This document shows positions 26,134 to 37,463 of a stretch of 64,000 nucleotides of DNA, piece after piece. The notes beneath the pieces were generated by a model. It made no database searches and was not told the DNA's origin. It saw only the letters and a program-made list of their open reading frames with translations. Made by a program: the position numbers and the translations under genes. Location: positions 248,001 through 312,000 of the forward strand of contig NZ_JBHSNF010000001.1 in the NCBI RefSeq assembly GCF_042657065.1. Reading direction: 5' to 3'. Within the stretch, counting starts at the first letter, position 1; each line of letters opens with the position of its first letter. The DNA is from Rhodanobacter ginsengisoli. Its GTDB lineage: Bacteria; Pseudomonadota; Gammaproteobacteria; Xanthomonadales; Rhodanobacteraceae.

Positions 26134-27966
26134 ATGACTATCGAGCTCGGCCTGATGTTGGCCGCCCTGCTGATGACCGGCTTTCTGGCGCAGTGGCTGG
26201 CCTGGAGGGTCAAGCTTCCGGCGATCCTGTTCCTGTTGCTGGCGGGGATACTGCTGGGGCCGGTGGGCGGCGTGCTCGATCCGGACCAGCTGCTGGGCGA
26301 GCTGCTGTTTCCGGTGGTGTCGCTGGCGGTGGCGTTGATCCTGTTCGAGGGCAGCCTGACCCTGCGCTTCCACGAGCTGCCCGGGATCGGCAGGGCGGTG
26401 CGTGGGCTGGTCACTTACGGCGCGGTGACCACGCTGCTGTTGCTGGCCTGGGCCGCGCATGCCATCGCTGGACTGAGCTGGCCGATCGCCTTGTTGTTCG
26501 GCGCGCTGGGCTGCGTGACCGGGCCGACGGTGATCGCGCCGATGCTGCGCACGTTGCGGCCGAACGAGCGGATCGCCAACACCCTGCGCTGGGAAGGCAT
26601 CGTGATCGACCCGCTCGGCGCATTGTTCGCGGTGCTGATCTTCGAAGCGGTCGTTTCGAGACAGCAGGGTCACACGCTCGGCGTGTTCGTGGCCACGCTG
26701 GGCGTGGGCATGCTGATCGGAGCGGCGGCAGCCTGGCTGGCGGCGTTCCTGCTGCGCCGGCAGATGATCCCCGAATACCTGCAGAACTACGCGGTGCTGG
26801 CCACGGTGCTGCTGGCCTTCAGCGTCTCCAACACGCTGACCCACGAGTCGGGCCTGCTGGCGGTCACCGTCATGGGCATCGCGCTGGGCAACATGCGCGG
26901 CGTTCACATCGACGACATCATGGATTTCAAGGAGAACATCACCACCGTGCTGGTGTCGGTGCTGTTCATCCTGCTGGCGGCGCGGCTGCACTGGCCGTTG
27001 CCGCCGGGCATGTTGCTGGGCGGCATCGCGCTGTTCGCGGTGGCGCAGTTGCTGGTGCGGCCGTTGACGGTGGCGCTGTCCAGCATCGGCAGCGGGCTGA
27101 GCTGGCGCGAGCGCGCGCTGATCGGCTGGGTGGCGCCGCGCGGCATCGTCGCCGCCTCGGTCTCGGCACTGTTCGCCTTGCGCCTGGACGCGCTGCACGT
27201 GCCCGGTGCCGACGTGCTGGTGCCGCTGGTGTTCATCCTGATCATCGGCACCGTGGTCCTGCAGAGCGCCACCGCCCGGCCGCTGGCCTTGTGGTTGAAG
27301 GTGGCCGAGCCGGAGCCGCGCGGGCTGCTGATCTTCGGTTCCGACGGGGTGGCCCGGGCGATCGGCAAGGCATTGACCGAAGCCGGTTTCCGTGTGGTGC
27401 TGGCCGACGATTCGTGGGATGACATCCGGCTGGCGCGGATGGAGGGGCTGAACACGTTCTTCGGCAATCCGGCCTCGCCCCATGCCGAGCGCTATCTGGA
27501 TCTCACCGGCATCGGGCGTCTGCTGGCGCTGTCCACCCACCGCGAGCGCAACTCGCTGGCCTGCGTGCACTACCGGCAGGAGTTCGGTCGCGACAAGGTC
27601 TATCGCCTGCGCAACCTGAGCCCGCTGGAAAATACCGATCGCGCCGCGCTGGCCGGCAATCTGCTGGCGCCGCCGTTGTTCGACGAGCAGATGACCCACG
27701 GGCGCTTCGCCGAGATGCTCCACCAGGGCTGGCGTATCAAGACGACCCGGCTCAGCAGCACGTTCGACTGGCCGCATTTCATCGAGCAATACGGCTCGAC
27801 CAGCGTGCTGCTGTTCGGCGTGGAAGAGAAGGGCGCGCTGCGGGTGGTCTCATCCAAGCGTGAACTGGAACCTCGGCCGGGCTGGACGGTGATCGCACTG
27901 GTGCCGCCAGGCAGCGTGCAGGAGACCCGGCCGGGTGATCTTGCCGCCGGATCTTCGCACCACTGA
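26134..27966 (+). CDS. CPA1-type cation:proton antiporter with TrkA-N domain
   Basis: An inner-membrane antiporter of 610 residues. The first 400 residues have about a dozen hydrophobic helices with family segments such as LLLAGILLGPVGG, LILFEGSLTLR, CVTGPTVIAPMLR and WEGIVIDPLGAL. The C-terminal cytosolic domain begins RGLLIFGSDGVARAIGKAL, a Rossmann TrkA-N (RCK-like) nucleotide-binding domain that probably gates transport. The ion exported (Na+ or K+) cannot be told. The ATG at 26134 follows GGGGGA; the frame also has starts at 26110 and 26113. Confidence 0.92.
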   Translation: MTIELGLMLAALLMTGFLAQWLAWRVKLPAILFLLLAGILLGPVGGVLDPDQLLGELLFPVVSLAVALILFEGSLTLRFHELPGIGRAVRGLVTYGAVTTLLLLAWAAHAIAGLSWPIALLFGALGCVTGPTVIAPMLRTLRPNERIANTLRWEGIVIDPLGALFAVLIFEAVVSRQQGHTLGVFVATLGVGMLIGAAAAWLAAFLLRRQMIPEYLQNYAVLATVLLAFSVSNTLTHESGLLAVTVMGIALGNMRGVHIDDIMDFKENITTVLVSVLFILLAARLHWPLPPGMLLGGIALFAVAQLLVRPLTVALSSIGSGLSWRERALIGWVAPRGIVAASVSALFALRLDALHVPGADVLVPLVFILIIGTVVLQSATARPLALWLKVAEPEPRGLLIFGSDGVARAIGKALTEAGFRVVLADDSWDDIRLARMEGLNTFFGNPASPHAERYLDLTGIGRLLALSTHRERNSLACVHYRQEFGRDKVYRLRNLSPLENTDRAALAGNLLAPPLFDEQMTHGRFAEMLHQGWRIKTTRLSSTFDWPHFIEQYGSTSVLLFGVEEKGALRVVSSKRELEPRPGWTVIALVPPGSVQETRPGDLAAGSSHH

Positions 27967-28050
27967 CCGTCGCGTAGAGGTTCACCGGCACGTGCCCTCG
28001 ACACACCTTGCGCGTTTTACATGTCCACCGTCGCAACACGGAATACCTTG

Positions 28051-28896
28051 ATGAGTACAAACATGGCGCCTGAACCAGCAATCGCGAGGCAACGCGGGAG
28101 CATCGCCTGCGTCGGTCTCGGCATGACCCTGGGCTCGCATCTCGGCCCGCTGGCGCGCAGTCATATCGAACAGGCGGACGTGGTATTCGCCGCGCTCTCC
28201 GATGGCATCGTGGAAATGTGGCTGGAAGGCATGCACCCGGACGTACGCAGCCTGCAGCCGTATTACGGCCAGGGCGACAAGTCACGCCTGCTCACCTACC
28301 GCGAGTGGGTCGAGGTGATGATGGCCGAGGTGCGCGCGGGCAGGAAAGTCTGTGCCGTGTTCTACGGCCATCCCGGCATATTCGCCTGGTCGCCGCATGA
28401 AGTGATCAAGGTGGCGCGCGCGGAAGGCTACCGGGCGCACATGGAGCCGGGCATCTCCGCCGAGGATTGCCTGTATGCCGACCTCGGCATCGACCCGGGG
28501 CGCTACGGCTGCCAGCATTACGAAGCGAGCCAGTTGCTGTTCTGCGAGACCCCCCTCAATCCAGGGGCCTATCTGGTGCTGTGGCAGGTGGGGCTGGTGG
28601 GCGACCGCTCGTTGAAACGATTCTCCACCGGGCCCGAATACCGTCAGGTACTGGTCGACGTGCTCGAAAAAGACTACCCGCTCGATCATGAGGTGATCAT
28701 CTATCGTGGCGCGACCCTGCCGATCCAGCGGCCCCGCGTCCGCCGCGTGGCCCTGCGCGATCTGCCGGCAACGGACGTGAGCGCCGAGGAAACCGTGATC
28801 CTGCCACCCGCCTCGGCGCTGCGCCCGAGCCGGGTCGTACGGGAGCGACTGGCGGTGCTGGATCGGGCTCGGGAGGCCCCGGGCCAGACGAGCTGA
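28051..28896 (+). CDS. borosin-type peptide backbone N-methyltransferase (tetrapyrrole methylase fold)
   Basis: An SAM-dependent methyltransferase of 281 residues whose closest match by eye is the catalytic domain of borosin alpha-N-methyltransferases (fungal OphMA, bacterial SonM), which methylate backbone amides of a ribosomal peptide. Shared features in order: the SAM loop GSIACVGLGM (16-25), the catalytic pocket residues Y71, Y72, R79 and Y83, FYGHPG with Y105, the SAEDCLYADLGIDP segment (136-149), YEAS (157-160) and LVLWQVGLVGD. No precursor core is fused to its C terminus, so this would be a split borosin. The precursor candidate is the next gene, 174 bases downstream. The start is uncertain: ATG at 28021, 28051 or 28063. 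Ordinary porphyrin methylases lack this pattern. Confidence 0.88.
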   Translation: MSTNMAPEPAIARQRGSIACVGLGMTLGSHLGPLARSHIEQADVVFAALSDGIVEMWLEGMHPDVRSLQPYYGQGDKSRLLTYREWVEVMMAEVRAGRKVCAVFYGHPGIFAWSPHEVIKVARAEGYRAHMEPGISAEDCLYADLGIDPGRYGCQHYEASQLLFCETPLNPGAYLVLWQVGLVGDRSLKRFSTGPEYRQVLVDVLEKDYPLDHEVIIYRGATLPIQRPRVRRVALRDLPATDVSAEETVILPPASALRPSRVVRERLAVLDRAREAPGQTS

Positions 28897-29070
28897 AGCT
28901 CGGCGCAGGCCGCTTGGGCAGGTGGTAGGCTCAGTGCCAACGTCAGGGGGCGTCCCGTGATGAAGAGCATCGGAGCCTCGCCCCATCGCAAGGAATGTCT
29001 CTCGCCATGGGATGACTTGATCTTCCTTGGCGTGACAGGTAATTCATCGACAACGAAAACGGGGGGTGAC

Positions 29071-29370
29071 ATGAGCAATACCATCGAGCTGCTGGAAGTC
29101 ATTGGTAAAGATGCGTCGCTTCGTCACGCGTCCGGAGAGGACCTGTCGCAGGCCTTGAGTGGATTGCAGGCCAGCGAGGGGCTCAAACGGGCGGCTATCT
29201 CGGGTGATGACGGTCCGCTGGTAAAGGAGCTTGGCCACAGGGACATCAAGGGGCCTAATCACGTGAACCAGAATCACGGCCCTTGCCATGATGATGACGG
29301 CAACGACGGTGGAAAGGATCACGACAAGGACGATGGCAAGGATCATGGTGTCCCGGGAATGCCAGAGTGA
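29071..29370 (+). CDS. candidate split-borosin precursor peptide
   Basis: A 99-residue protein after the borosin-type methyltransferase. Residues 1-56 are predicted helical, with an opening like known precursor leaders (ELLEVIGKDASLRHA, a Gly-Leu helix, then AAISGDDGPLVKELG). This resembles the borosin-binding domain of SonA, itself LigA-like. Residues 57-99 are a disordered tail rich in His, Asp, Gly, Asn and Lys, with one cysteine in GPCHDDDG, a KDHDKDDGKDHG repeat and the end VPGMPE. It is the likely core. The ATG at 29071 follows GGGGGG four bases away; a GTG/ATG at 28957-28960 in the same frame also has AGGGGG upstream and would add 38 residues. No protease or export gene is adjacent, so maturation beyond methylation is unknown. 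Confidence 0.7.
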   Translation: MSNTIELLEVIGKDASLRHASGEDLSQALSGLQASEGLKRAAISGDDGPLVKELGHRDIKGPNHVNQNHGPCHDDDGNDGGKDHDKDDGKDHGVPGMPE

Positions 29371-29429
29371 TAGTAATCGAGGCGCGTCCCATCCATTGGC
29401 TCGCTGAGCTTTAGCGCGGCCAACCGCTC

Positions 29430-31244
29430 ATGCAAAGCGTCGCACCAAGTGCCATTGCAGGACGAGCTCTCCTTGCAGCAGGGCTTGTCGCACTTGTCAT
29501 GGGCAACGTTCACGCAGCGATTCCGGACCCAGTCACTCCGGCGGGTTGGTTTACCCGGGCTGAAAAAGAAAAATTGACTGAGTACCCACATTTTTTGGGT
29601 ACCCTGAAGCAACTGCATGAAGATGAAGGCCTGCTTTCGCCGATGCAGCAATGGCATCTGCGCTATCTGGAGGCTTGGCGGGCAGCCTATTCCGGGAATC
29701 TCGCCGTGGCCACGCCGCTCCTGCACAACGTCATTGACCATGCGGGCGAATCAGCTCTGGTGACCCGGGCATCGGCCCTGTTGATCAATGTTCTGTCGCG
29801 CGACCACCACTATGAAGAGGCCTACGAGCTGGCCAATACGTTGATGGTCGATCTGCCGCGGGCAACTGACAGCAACGCTCGTGCCGAGGCTTTGCGCGCG
29901 ATCGTGCAGATGCTTGACCTGGCGGGAGAGTCCGATCGAGCCTTGAAGTACGCGCGACAGCTGAACCCTGGAGAGGCATCTCCCGAAAATCGATGCGCGA
30001 ATTATTCATATAAAATCAATGCGACAAGCTACGTCACCACGCTTTCCTCGCAAGATCCCGGACTTCGTCGGGCGATTGCCATATGTCTTGCCGACAAGCA
30101 GACGGTGTACGCCGACACGCTGCGTCTCAGTCGCGCGGATTTACTGAATGAAGAGGGGCACGCGGATCAGGCGGTTGCCCTGCTGAAAAGGATCGAGCCG
30201 GGTATATTGCGAACCGGGTTCCAGCCGCATATTGCAGGGCTCCACGTCAGCCTCGCGCAGGCCTATGTGAACCTGGGCAAAGACGCCGAAGCAAGGCAGT
30301 CGGCGCTGGCCGCAGTGGCAGCAAGCGACCCGAAGAGTTTCACCTGGCCGCTGCAGACGGCTTACGAACTGCTTTACCAAATCGAGAAACGTGCCGGTCA
30401 TGACCGGGCAGCGCTGGCCTATTACGAGAAGTACGTTCGCCAGGACAAGGCCGCGATGGACGACATCAAGACGCGCGCGCTGGCCTACCAGATGGTCCGG
30501 CAGCAGGTTGTGGACAAGAAACTCAAGCTGGAGGCGCTGGACAAGCAGAACAGGATTCTCGAGTTACGTCAGGCGCTGGCGGGCAAGGCGCAGGAAACCA
30601 GCCGGCTGTATATCGTGCTGCTGGCGCTGGTGGTCGTCGTCATCGGCCTATGGACGTTCCGCCTCAAGCATTCCCAGTTGCGCTTCCGGAAGATGGCGCG
30701 TCATGACGGCTTGACCGGGGTATTCAATCGTCAGCACTTCTTGAACGAAGCCGCGCGGATACTGCAACGTCTGCACCAGGCCGATGCGGGTGCCTGCCTG
30801 GTCGCGCTGGATCTGGATCACTTCAAGCGGATCAACGATACCTACGGCCATGCGGCCGGCGACGAAGCCTTGCGACGCGTGGTTGAAATCTGCCGGCGGG
30901 AGCTGCGCGACTCCGACCTGTTCGGTCGCCTTGGAGGCGAAGAATTCGGCATCCTGATGCCGGCTTGTACATGCGAACAGGGCATCGAGATTGCCACCCG
31001 GATTCGCCGCAACCTCGCCGCCGCCCTGCTGAAGCTCGATCCCGAAACCACCGTGGTGGTCTCCGCCAGCCTGGGTCTGGCGCACAGTGCCGTCTCCGGC
31101 TATGCGTTCCATCAACTGTTCGCCGATGCCGACGCCGCGCTGTATCGCGCCAAGCACGATGGCCGCAACCGGCTGGTGGTGGATGCCGGCGGGGACACGC
31201 CGGTCGTGGTGAATGCCGACATGCCGGACACCGCCAGCGCCTGA
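29430..31244 (+). CDS. diguanylate cyclase with periplasmic TPR-like sensor region
   Basis: A 604-residue membrane protein. A signal peptide (cut near VHAA) is followed by about 350 residues of helical TPR-like repeats expected in the periplasm, a coiled stretch, a transmembrane helix near residues 393-410 (YIVLLALVVVVIGLWTF), and a cytoplasmic GGDEF domain. The active-site motif is GGEEF at 502-506, and GVFNRQHF and LDLDHFKRINDTYGHAAGD are intact, so it should make c-di-GMP. It starts 59 bases after the candidate borosin precursor and runs the same way. Co-transcription is possible, but a functional link is not shown. Confidence 0.93.
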   Translation: MQSVAPSAIAGRALLAAGLVALVMGNVHAAIPDPVTPAGWFTRAEKEKLTEYPHFLGTLKQLHEDEGLLSPMQQWHLRYLEAWRAAYSGNLAVATPLLHNVIDHAGESALVTRASALLINVLSRDHHYEEAYELANTLMVDLPRATDSNARAEALRAIVQMLDLAGESDRALKYARQLNPGEASPENRCANYSYKINATSYVTTLSSQDPGLRRAIAICLADKQTVYADTLRLSRADLLNEEGHADQAVALLKRIEPGILRTGFQPHIAGLHVSLAQAYVNLGKDAEARQSALAAVAASDPKSFTWPLQTAYELLYQIEKRAGHDRAALAYYEKYVRQDKAAMDDIKTRALAYQMVRQQVVDKKLKLEALDKQNRILELRQALAGKAQETSRLYIVLLALVVVVIGLWTFRLKHSQLRFRKMARHDGLTGVFNRQHFLNEAARILQRLHQADAGACLVALDLDHFKRINDTYGHAAGDEALRRVVEICRRELRDSDLFGRLGGEEFGILMPACTCEQGIEIATRIRRNLAAALLKLDPETTVVVSASLGLAHSAVSGYAFHQLFADADAALYRAKHDGRNRLVVDAGGDTPVVVNADMPDTASA

Positions 31245-31286
31245 TCTTTCGTTGATCACACCCGGCTGGATGTGCTTACGCAATGA

Positions 31287-31331
31287 GGTGCGCGAAGCTC
31301 TTCGCTGGTCGGCCGAAGAGTTTCGCGCACC
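31287..31331. terminator. long hairpin between the GGDEF gene and aceA
   Basis: Inverted arms of 18 bases (GGTGCGCGAAGCTCTTCG and a complement with one wobble) with a nine-base loop. It lies in the 114-base gap between convergent genes and probably terminates both. Confidence 0.6.
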
Positions 31332-31358
31332 GGGTATTGCTGTGCGCGTGCCGCGCGG

Positions 31359-32654
<1,296 letters not shown>

Positions 32655-32690
32655 GACGGTTTCCAGATGAGAAGGGAATGCGGCGCGCAC

Positions 32691-34286
<1,596 letters not shown>

Positions 34287-34409
34287 GACTGCGCTCCGCC
34301 TTCGTTGGAGGCTCCAAGCTAGGCCTGAGAACGCTGTTTGACAAAGTGAATGTTTCAATCAGTATTATGAGCATGTCCAATACTCTAGATAACTTATTGA
34401 CCAGGAACG

Positions 34410-35450
34410 ATGAAAAAGCCCGTTGATGCGCTGAACGCGGTGAAAGTCGCGCGTCGAACCGCCCCGAAGAAGCCGGGCGGCGGCGCGCCGACGAGCGAAA
34501 GCGGCGGCCGCTACTACTACAAGGGCAACCGTCACAAGCAGCTGCGGGCCTTTGTCAGCGTGGTGAAGCTGGGGACGCTGACCCGCGCCGCGGAGGCCTT
34601 GTACCTGTCGCAGCCCACGATCAGCCTGCAGCTGCAGGCGCTGGAGCGGGAGCTCGGCGTCAGCCTGATGGACCGTCGGCGCCGCCGCATCAATCTCACC
34701 GACGCCGGCGAGGCGCTGTATGAGCTGGCGCGGCCGCTGATCGAAGGCTGGGAGACGCTGGATCGCGATTTCCAGGCGCGGGTGAAGGGATTGCAGGGCG
34801 GCAAGCTGACCATCGCCGCCGGGACCTCGACCATCCAGTACCTGCTGCCCGAGCTGGTGCGCCGTTATCGCGAGCGCTTTCCTGCCGTGCAGCTGCAGCT
34901 GGCCAATGTCACCGGCAAGGACGGGCTGGCGCTGCTGCGTGCCGATGAGGCCGACTTCGCGGTCGGCTCGATGCTGGACGTGCCGAACGACATCGCCTGG
35001 GCGCCGGTGAACCACTACGACCCGATGCTGATCATGCCGCCGGATCATCCCCTGGCGACGAAGGAAAAGATCACGCTGGAGGACCTGTCGCCGTACGGAC
35101 TGATCCTGCCGCCGCAGCGATTGTCCACCTACCGGCTGGTCGACCTGGTGTTCCAGCAGCGCCAGGTGCCGTACCACGTGGCGATCGAGGTGGGCGGCTG
35201 GGACGTGATCAAGGAATACGTGGCGATGGGCATGGGCATCTCGATTGTCACCGGGATCTGCATCACCGCGGCCGACGGCGAACGCCTGGCCGTGCGCAAC
35301 ATGAAGCAGTATTTCCCGCAGCGCAGTTACGGCGTGGTGATGCGCAAGGGCAAGTTCCTCAGCGCCGAGGCGCGCGCATTCATCGACCTGATCCGGCCCG
35401 GCCTGCTGACCCATCGCGACTACGACGAATCCGGCCATTCGCAGCGCTGA
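34410..35450 (+). CDS. LysR-family regulator, CysB-like, divergent from aceB
   Basis: A 346-residue LysR regulator with an unusual basic N-terminal extension of about 45 residues (rich in Lys/Pro/Gly) before the winged helix at AFVSVVKLGTLTRAAEALYLSQ. The ligand domain has TIQYLLPELVRRYRERFP and MGMGISIVTGICIT, in the manner of CysB/Cbl-like regulators. A CAGGAA Shine-Dalgarno precedes the ATG. Its position makes control of aceBA the likely role. Base composition is the same as its neighbours. Confidence 0.9.
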   Translation: MKKPVDALNAVKVARRTAPKKPGGGAPTSESGGRYYYKGNRHKQLRAFVSVVKLGTLTRAAEALYLSQPTISLQLQALERELGVSLMDRRRRRINLTDAGEALYELARPLIEGWETLDRDFQARVKGLQGGKLTIAAGTSTIQYLLPELVRRYRERFPAVQLQLANVTGKDGLALLRADEADFAVGSMLDVPNDIAWAPVNHYDPMLIMPPDHPLATKEKITLEDLSPYGLILPPQRLSTYRLVDLVFQQRQVPYHVAIEVGGWDVIKEYVAMGMGISIVTGICITAADGERLAVRNMKQYFPQRSYGVVMRKGKFLSAEARAFIDLIRPGLLTHRDYDESGHSQR

Positions 35451-35476
35451 GTCCGAGAATGGTTCGCCAGGGCCCG

Positions 35477-35553
35477 CGGGAGCGACTTCAGTCGCGATGC
35501 GCGGGTCTTGGGGAAGTCCAGAGCAGGAACATCTCGACTGAAGTCGCTCCCAC
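35477..35553. repeat. REPIN-like inverted repeat pair 1
   Basis: GGGAGCGACTTCAGTCGCGA at 35478-35497 and its near-perfect inverse at 35533-35552, 35 bases apart, in the gap between the LysR gene and the acyltransferase. The same unit recurs at 37364-37437. Confidence 0.9.
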
Positions 35554-35561
35554 CAGTGTTC

Positions 35562-36158
35562 CTACACGTTGCGGTGCTTGCCCCGGAAGCGTTCGTAGAA
35601 CGTGCGCAGCCGCAGCATGTCCGCGGCCATGTCGTCGCTGGTGTGGAACAGCGGACCGATCACGATGGTCCGGTCCGGATAGTTGAAGCTGGCCGTCACG
35701 ATCGGCACGCCGGCATCGTGGGCGATGCGCCAGAAGCCGCTCTTCCAGCGTTGCACCGGCTTGCGCGTGCCTTCGGGCGCGATCCCCAGCCAGAATGCGT
35801 CGCGCTGCTGGTACTGGTCGATCATCTGCTCGACCAGGCCGCGCGCCGCGCCCCGGTCGATCGGTATGCCGCCGAGCCGACGCAGCAGGCCGCCGAGCGG
35901 ACCCATGAACAGTTCCTGCTTGCCCATGAACTTTACGTCGGCGCCGATGCCCACCTTCATCAGCAGCCCCCAGATGCCGTCCCACCACGAGGAATGCGGC
36001 GCGGCGATCAGCACGGCCCGGGCCACGTCGGGAAATTCGCCGACCAGGCTCCAGCCACACAGGCGCAGGACGCCGCGGCAGGCCCGGCGCCGCCAGCCGT
36101 CGCGCAGATGCGGCATCGATCCGGGCAGTTGTTCGGGGGTGGGGAGATATCCCTTCAT
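35562..36158 (-). CDS. 1-acyl-glycerol-3-phosphate acyltransferase family protein
   Basis: A PlsC-like acyltransferase of 198 residues. The HX4D motif is in APHSSWWDG and the second block in LGIAPEGTRKPVQRWKSGF. It is short and lacks a clear N-terminal membrane helix, so it is probably a peripheral membrane enzyme. It acylates a lysophospholipid or related alcohol; the precise substrate is unknown. Its ATG overlaps the arfB stop by four bases, so the two are co-transcribed. Confidence 0.9.
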   Translation of the reverse strand: MKGYLPTPEQLPGSMPHLRDGWRRRACRGVLRLCGWSLVGEFPDVARAVLIAAPHSSWWDGIWGLLMKVGIGADVKFMGKQELFMGPLGGLLRRLGGIPIDRGAARGLVEQMIDQYQQRDAFWLGIAPEGTRKPVQRWKSGFWRIAHDAGVPIVTASFNYPDRTIVIGPLFHTSDDMAADMLRLRTFYERFRGKHRNV

Positions 36159-36577
36159 TCCAGATCCGGTTTGCGTGAGCGGGTTTGCTTGATCTTGCCG
36201 CGTTGCTGCTTGCCGACCAGCCGGCGTTCCTTCGAGGCGCGCGTGGGTCGGGTGGCGACCCGCTTCTTCGGTGGCACCAGCACGCCGCGGATGATCTCGA
36301 CCAGCCGTTCGCGCACGTCGTCGCGGTTGCGTGCCTGGTCGCGAAAGCGGCGTGCCTGGATCACCAGCACGCCGTCGCCGGTCAGCCGGCGATCGCGCCG
36401 CGCCAGCAGCCGCGCACGGATGTCGTCGGGCAACGAAGGCGAGTTGAGCACATCGAAACGCAGTTCCACCGCGCTCTCGGTCCGGTTCACATGCTGCCCG
36501 CCGGGGCCGTCCGCGCGCAGGAAGCGCTCGACCAGTTCGGATTCGGGCAGGGTGATGGTGCGGCTGATGATCAACAT
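36155..36577 (-). CDS. arfB: alternative ribosome-rescue factor B (peptidyl-tRNA hydrolase)
   Basis: A 140-residue release-factor-like protein that frees stalled ribosomes lacking a stop codon. The GGQ motif is in DGPGGQHVNRTES, and the basic C-terminal tail (RPTRASKERRLVGKQQRGKIKQ) that enters the mRNA channel is present. It overlaps the downstream acyltransferase start by four bases. Confidence 0.95.
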   Translation of the reverse strand: MLIISRTITLPESELVERFLRADGPGGQHVNRTESAVELRFDVLNSPSLPDDIRARLLARRDRRLTGDGVLVIQARRFRDQARNRDDVRERLVEIIRGVLVPPKKRVATRPTRASKERRLVGKQQRGKIKQTRSRKPDLE

Positions 36578-36608
36578 GGCGACAGTCTAACGGGGGCCTT
36601 GCCGCGCC

Positions 36609-37331
36609 TTATGCTGCGCTGCATCGGTCGGGGTAGGGTGGCTGCGGCCAGCCGAACCGCTCGAGCAGCGCGGTATAGGCCGTGTCGAGCGGCGCCTCGA
36701 TCATCAGCGGCGCTCCGCTCAGCGGGTGCGTCAATCGCAGCCGCCAGGCGTGCAGCAGCATGCGGTGGCAGCCGAAGTACTGCTTGTACAGCCGGTTGTG
36801 ATCGCCGCGGCCGTGCTGGCAGTCGCCGATCACCGGATGATGGACATGCGCCAGGTGCTTGCGGATCTGCCGGAAACGTCCGGTTTCCGGTTCGGCCAGC
36901 ACCAGCGCGTAGCGTTGCTGCGGATAGCGGCCGAGTTCGATCGGCACCTCGATCGTGGCCAGCCGCCGGAAACCGGTGCGCGCCTCGCGCCGCGGACCGG
37001 TCTCGCGCGAGCCGGGCAGCGGGTAGTCGATCAGGCCCTCGGCCGGGTCGGGCCAGCCGCGGACCACCGCCAGGTACTGCTTGTGCACGTCGCGGCCCAT
37101 GAACTGTTCGCCCAGCGCGGCAGCGATGTCCTTGCTGCGGGCGATCAGCAGCACGCCGCTGGTGGCGCGATCGAGCCGATGCGCCAGATACACGCTGTCG
37201 CCGATCTGCTCGCGCAGCCGGTCGATCAGGAATTCCTCCGCGTTGCCGACCATCTTCGAGCGGTGCACGGCCAGGCCCGCCGGCTTGTTCACCGCGATCA
37301 GCGCGTCGTCCTGGTAGAGAATTTCAAGCAT
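36609..37331 (-). CDS. truC: RluA-family pseudouridine synthase (TruC-like)
   Basis: Probably converts U65 of tRNA to pseudouridine. The 240-residue protein has the catalytic Asp in AHRLDRATSGVLLIARS, the family segment ETGRFRQIRKHLAHVHHPVIGD, and LLHAWRL. It lacks the N-terminal S4 domain, which fits TruC better than RluA/C/D. Solitary. Confidence 0.92.
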   Translation of the reverse strand: MLEILYQDDALIAVNKPAGLAVHRSKMVGNAEEFLIDRLREQIGDSVYLAHRLDRATSGVLLIARSKDIAAALGEQFMGRDVHKQYLAVVRGWPDPAEGLIDYPLPGSRETGPRREARTGFRRLATIEVPIELGRYPQQRYALVLAEPETGRFRQIRKHLAHVHHPVIGDCQHGRGDHNRLYKQYFGCHRMLLHAWRLRLTHPLSGAPLMIEAPLDTAYTALLERFGWPQPPYPDRCSAA

Positions 37332-37363
37332 GTGAGTTCGTCGGGATAGGTGCGGTTGCGACG

Positions 37364-37437
37364 GTGGGAGCGACTTCAGTCGCGATCGCTCTGGATGGGT
37401 GGTTGAGCAAAGGCGTCGCGACTGAAGTCGCTCCCAC
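37364..37437. repeat. REPIN-like inverted repeat pair 2
   Basis: GTGGGAGCGACTTCAGTCGC at 37364-37383 (arm to 37385) and its perfect inverse ending at 37437, with about 30 bases between. Same family as the pair at 35477-35553; it sits between truC and ubiB. Confidence 0.92.
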
Positions 37438-37463
37438 GGAAACTCCCATCGTGTCTGGGCGTT

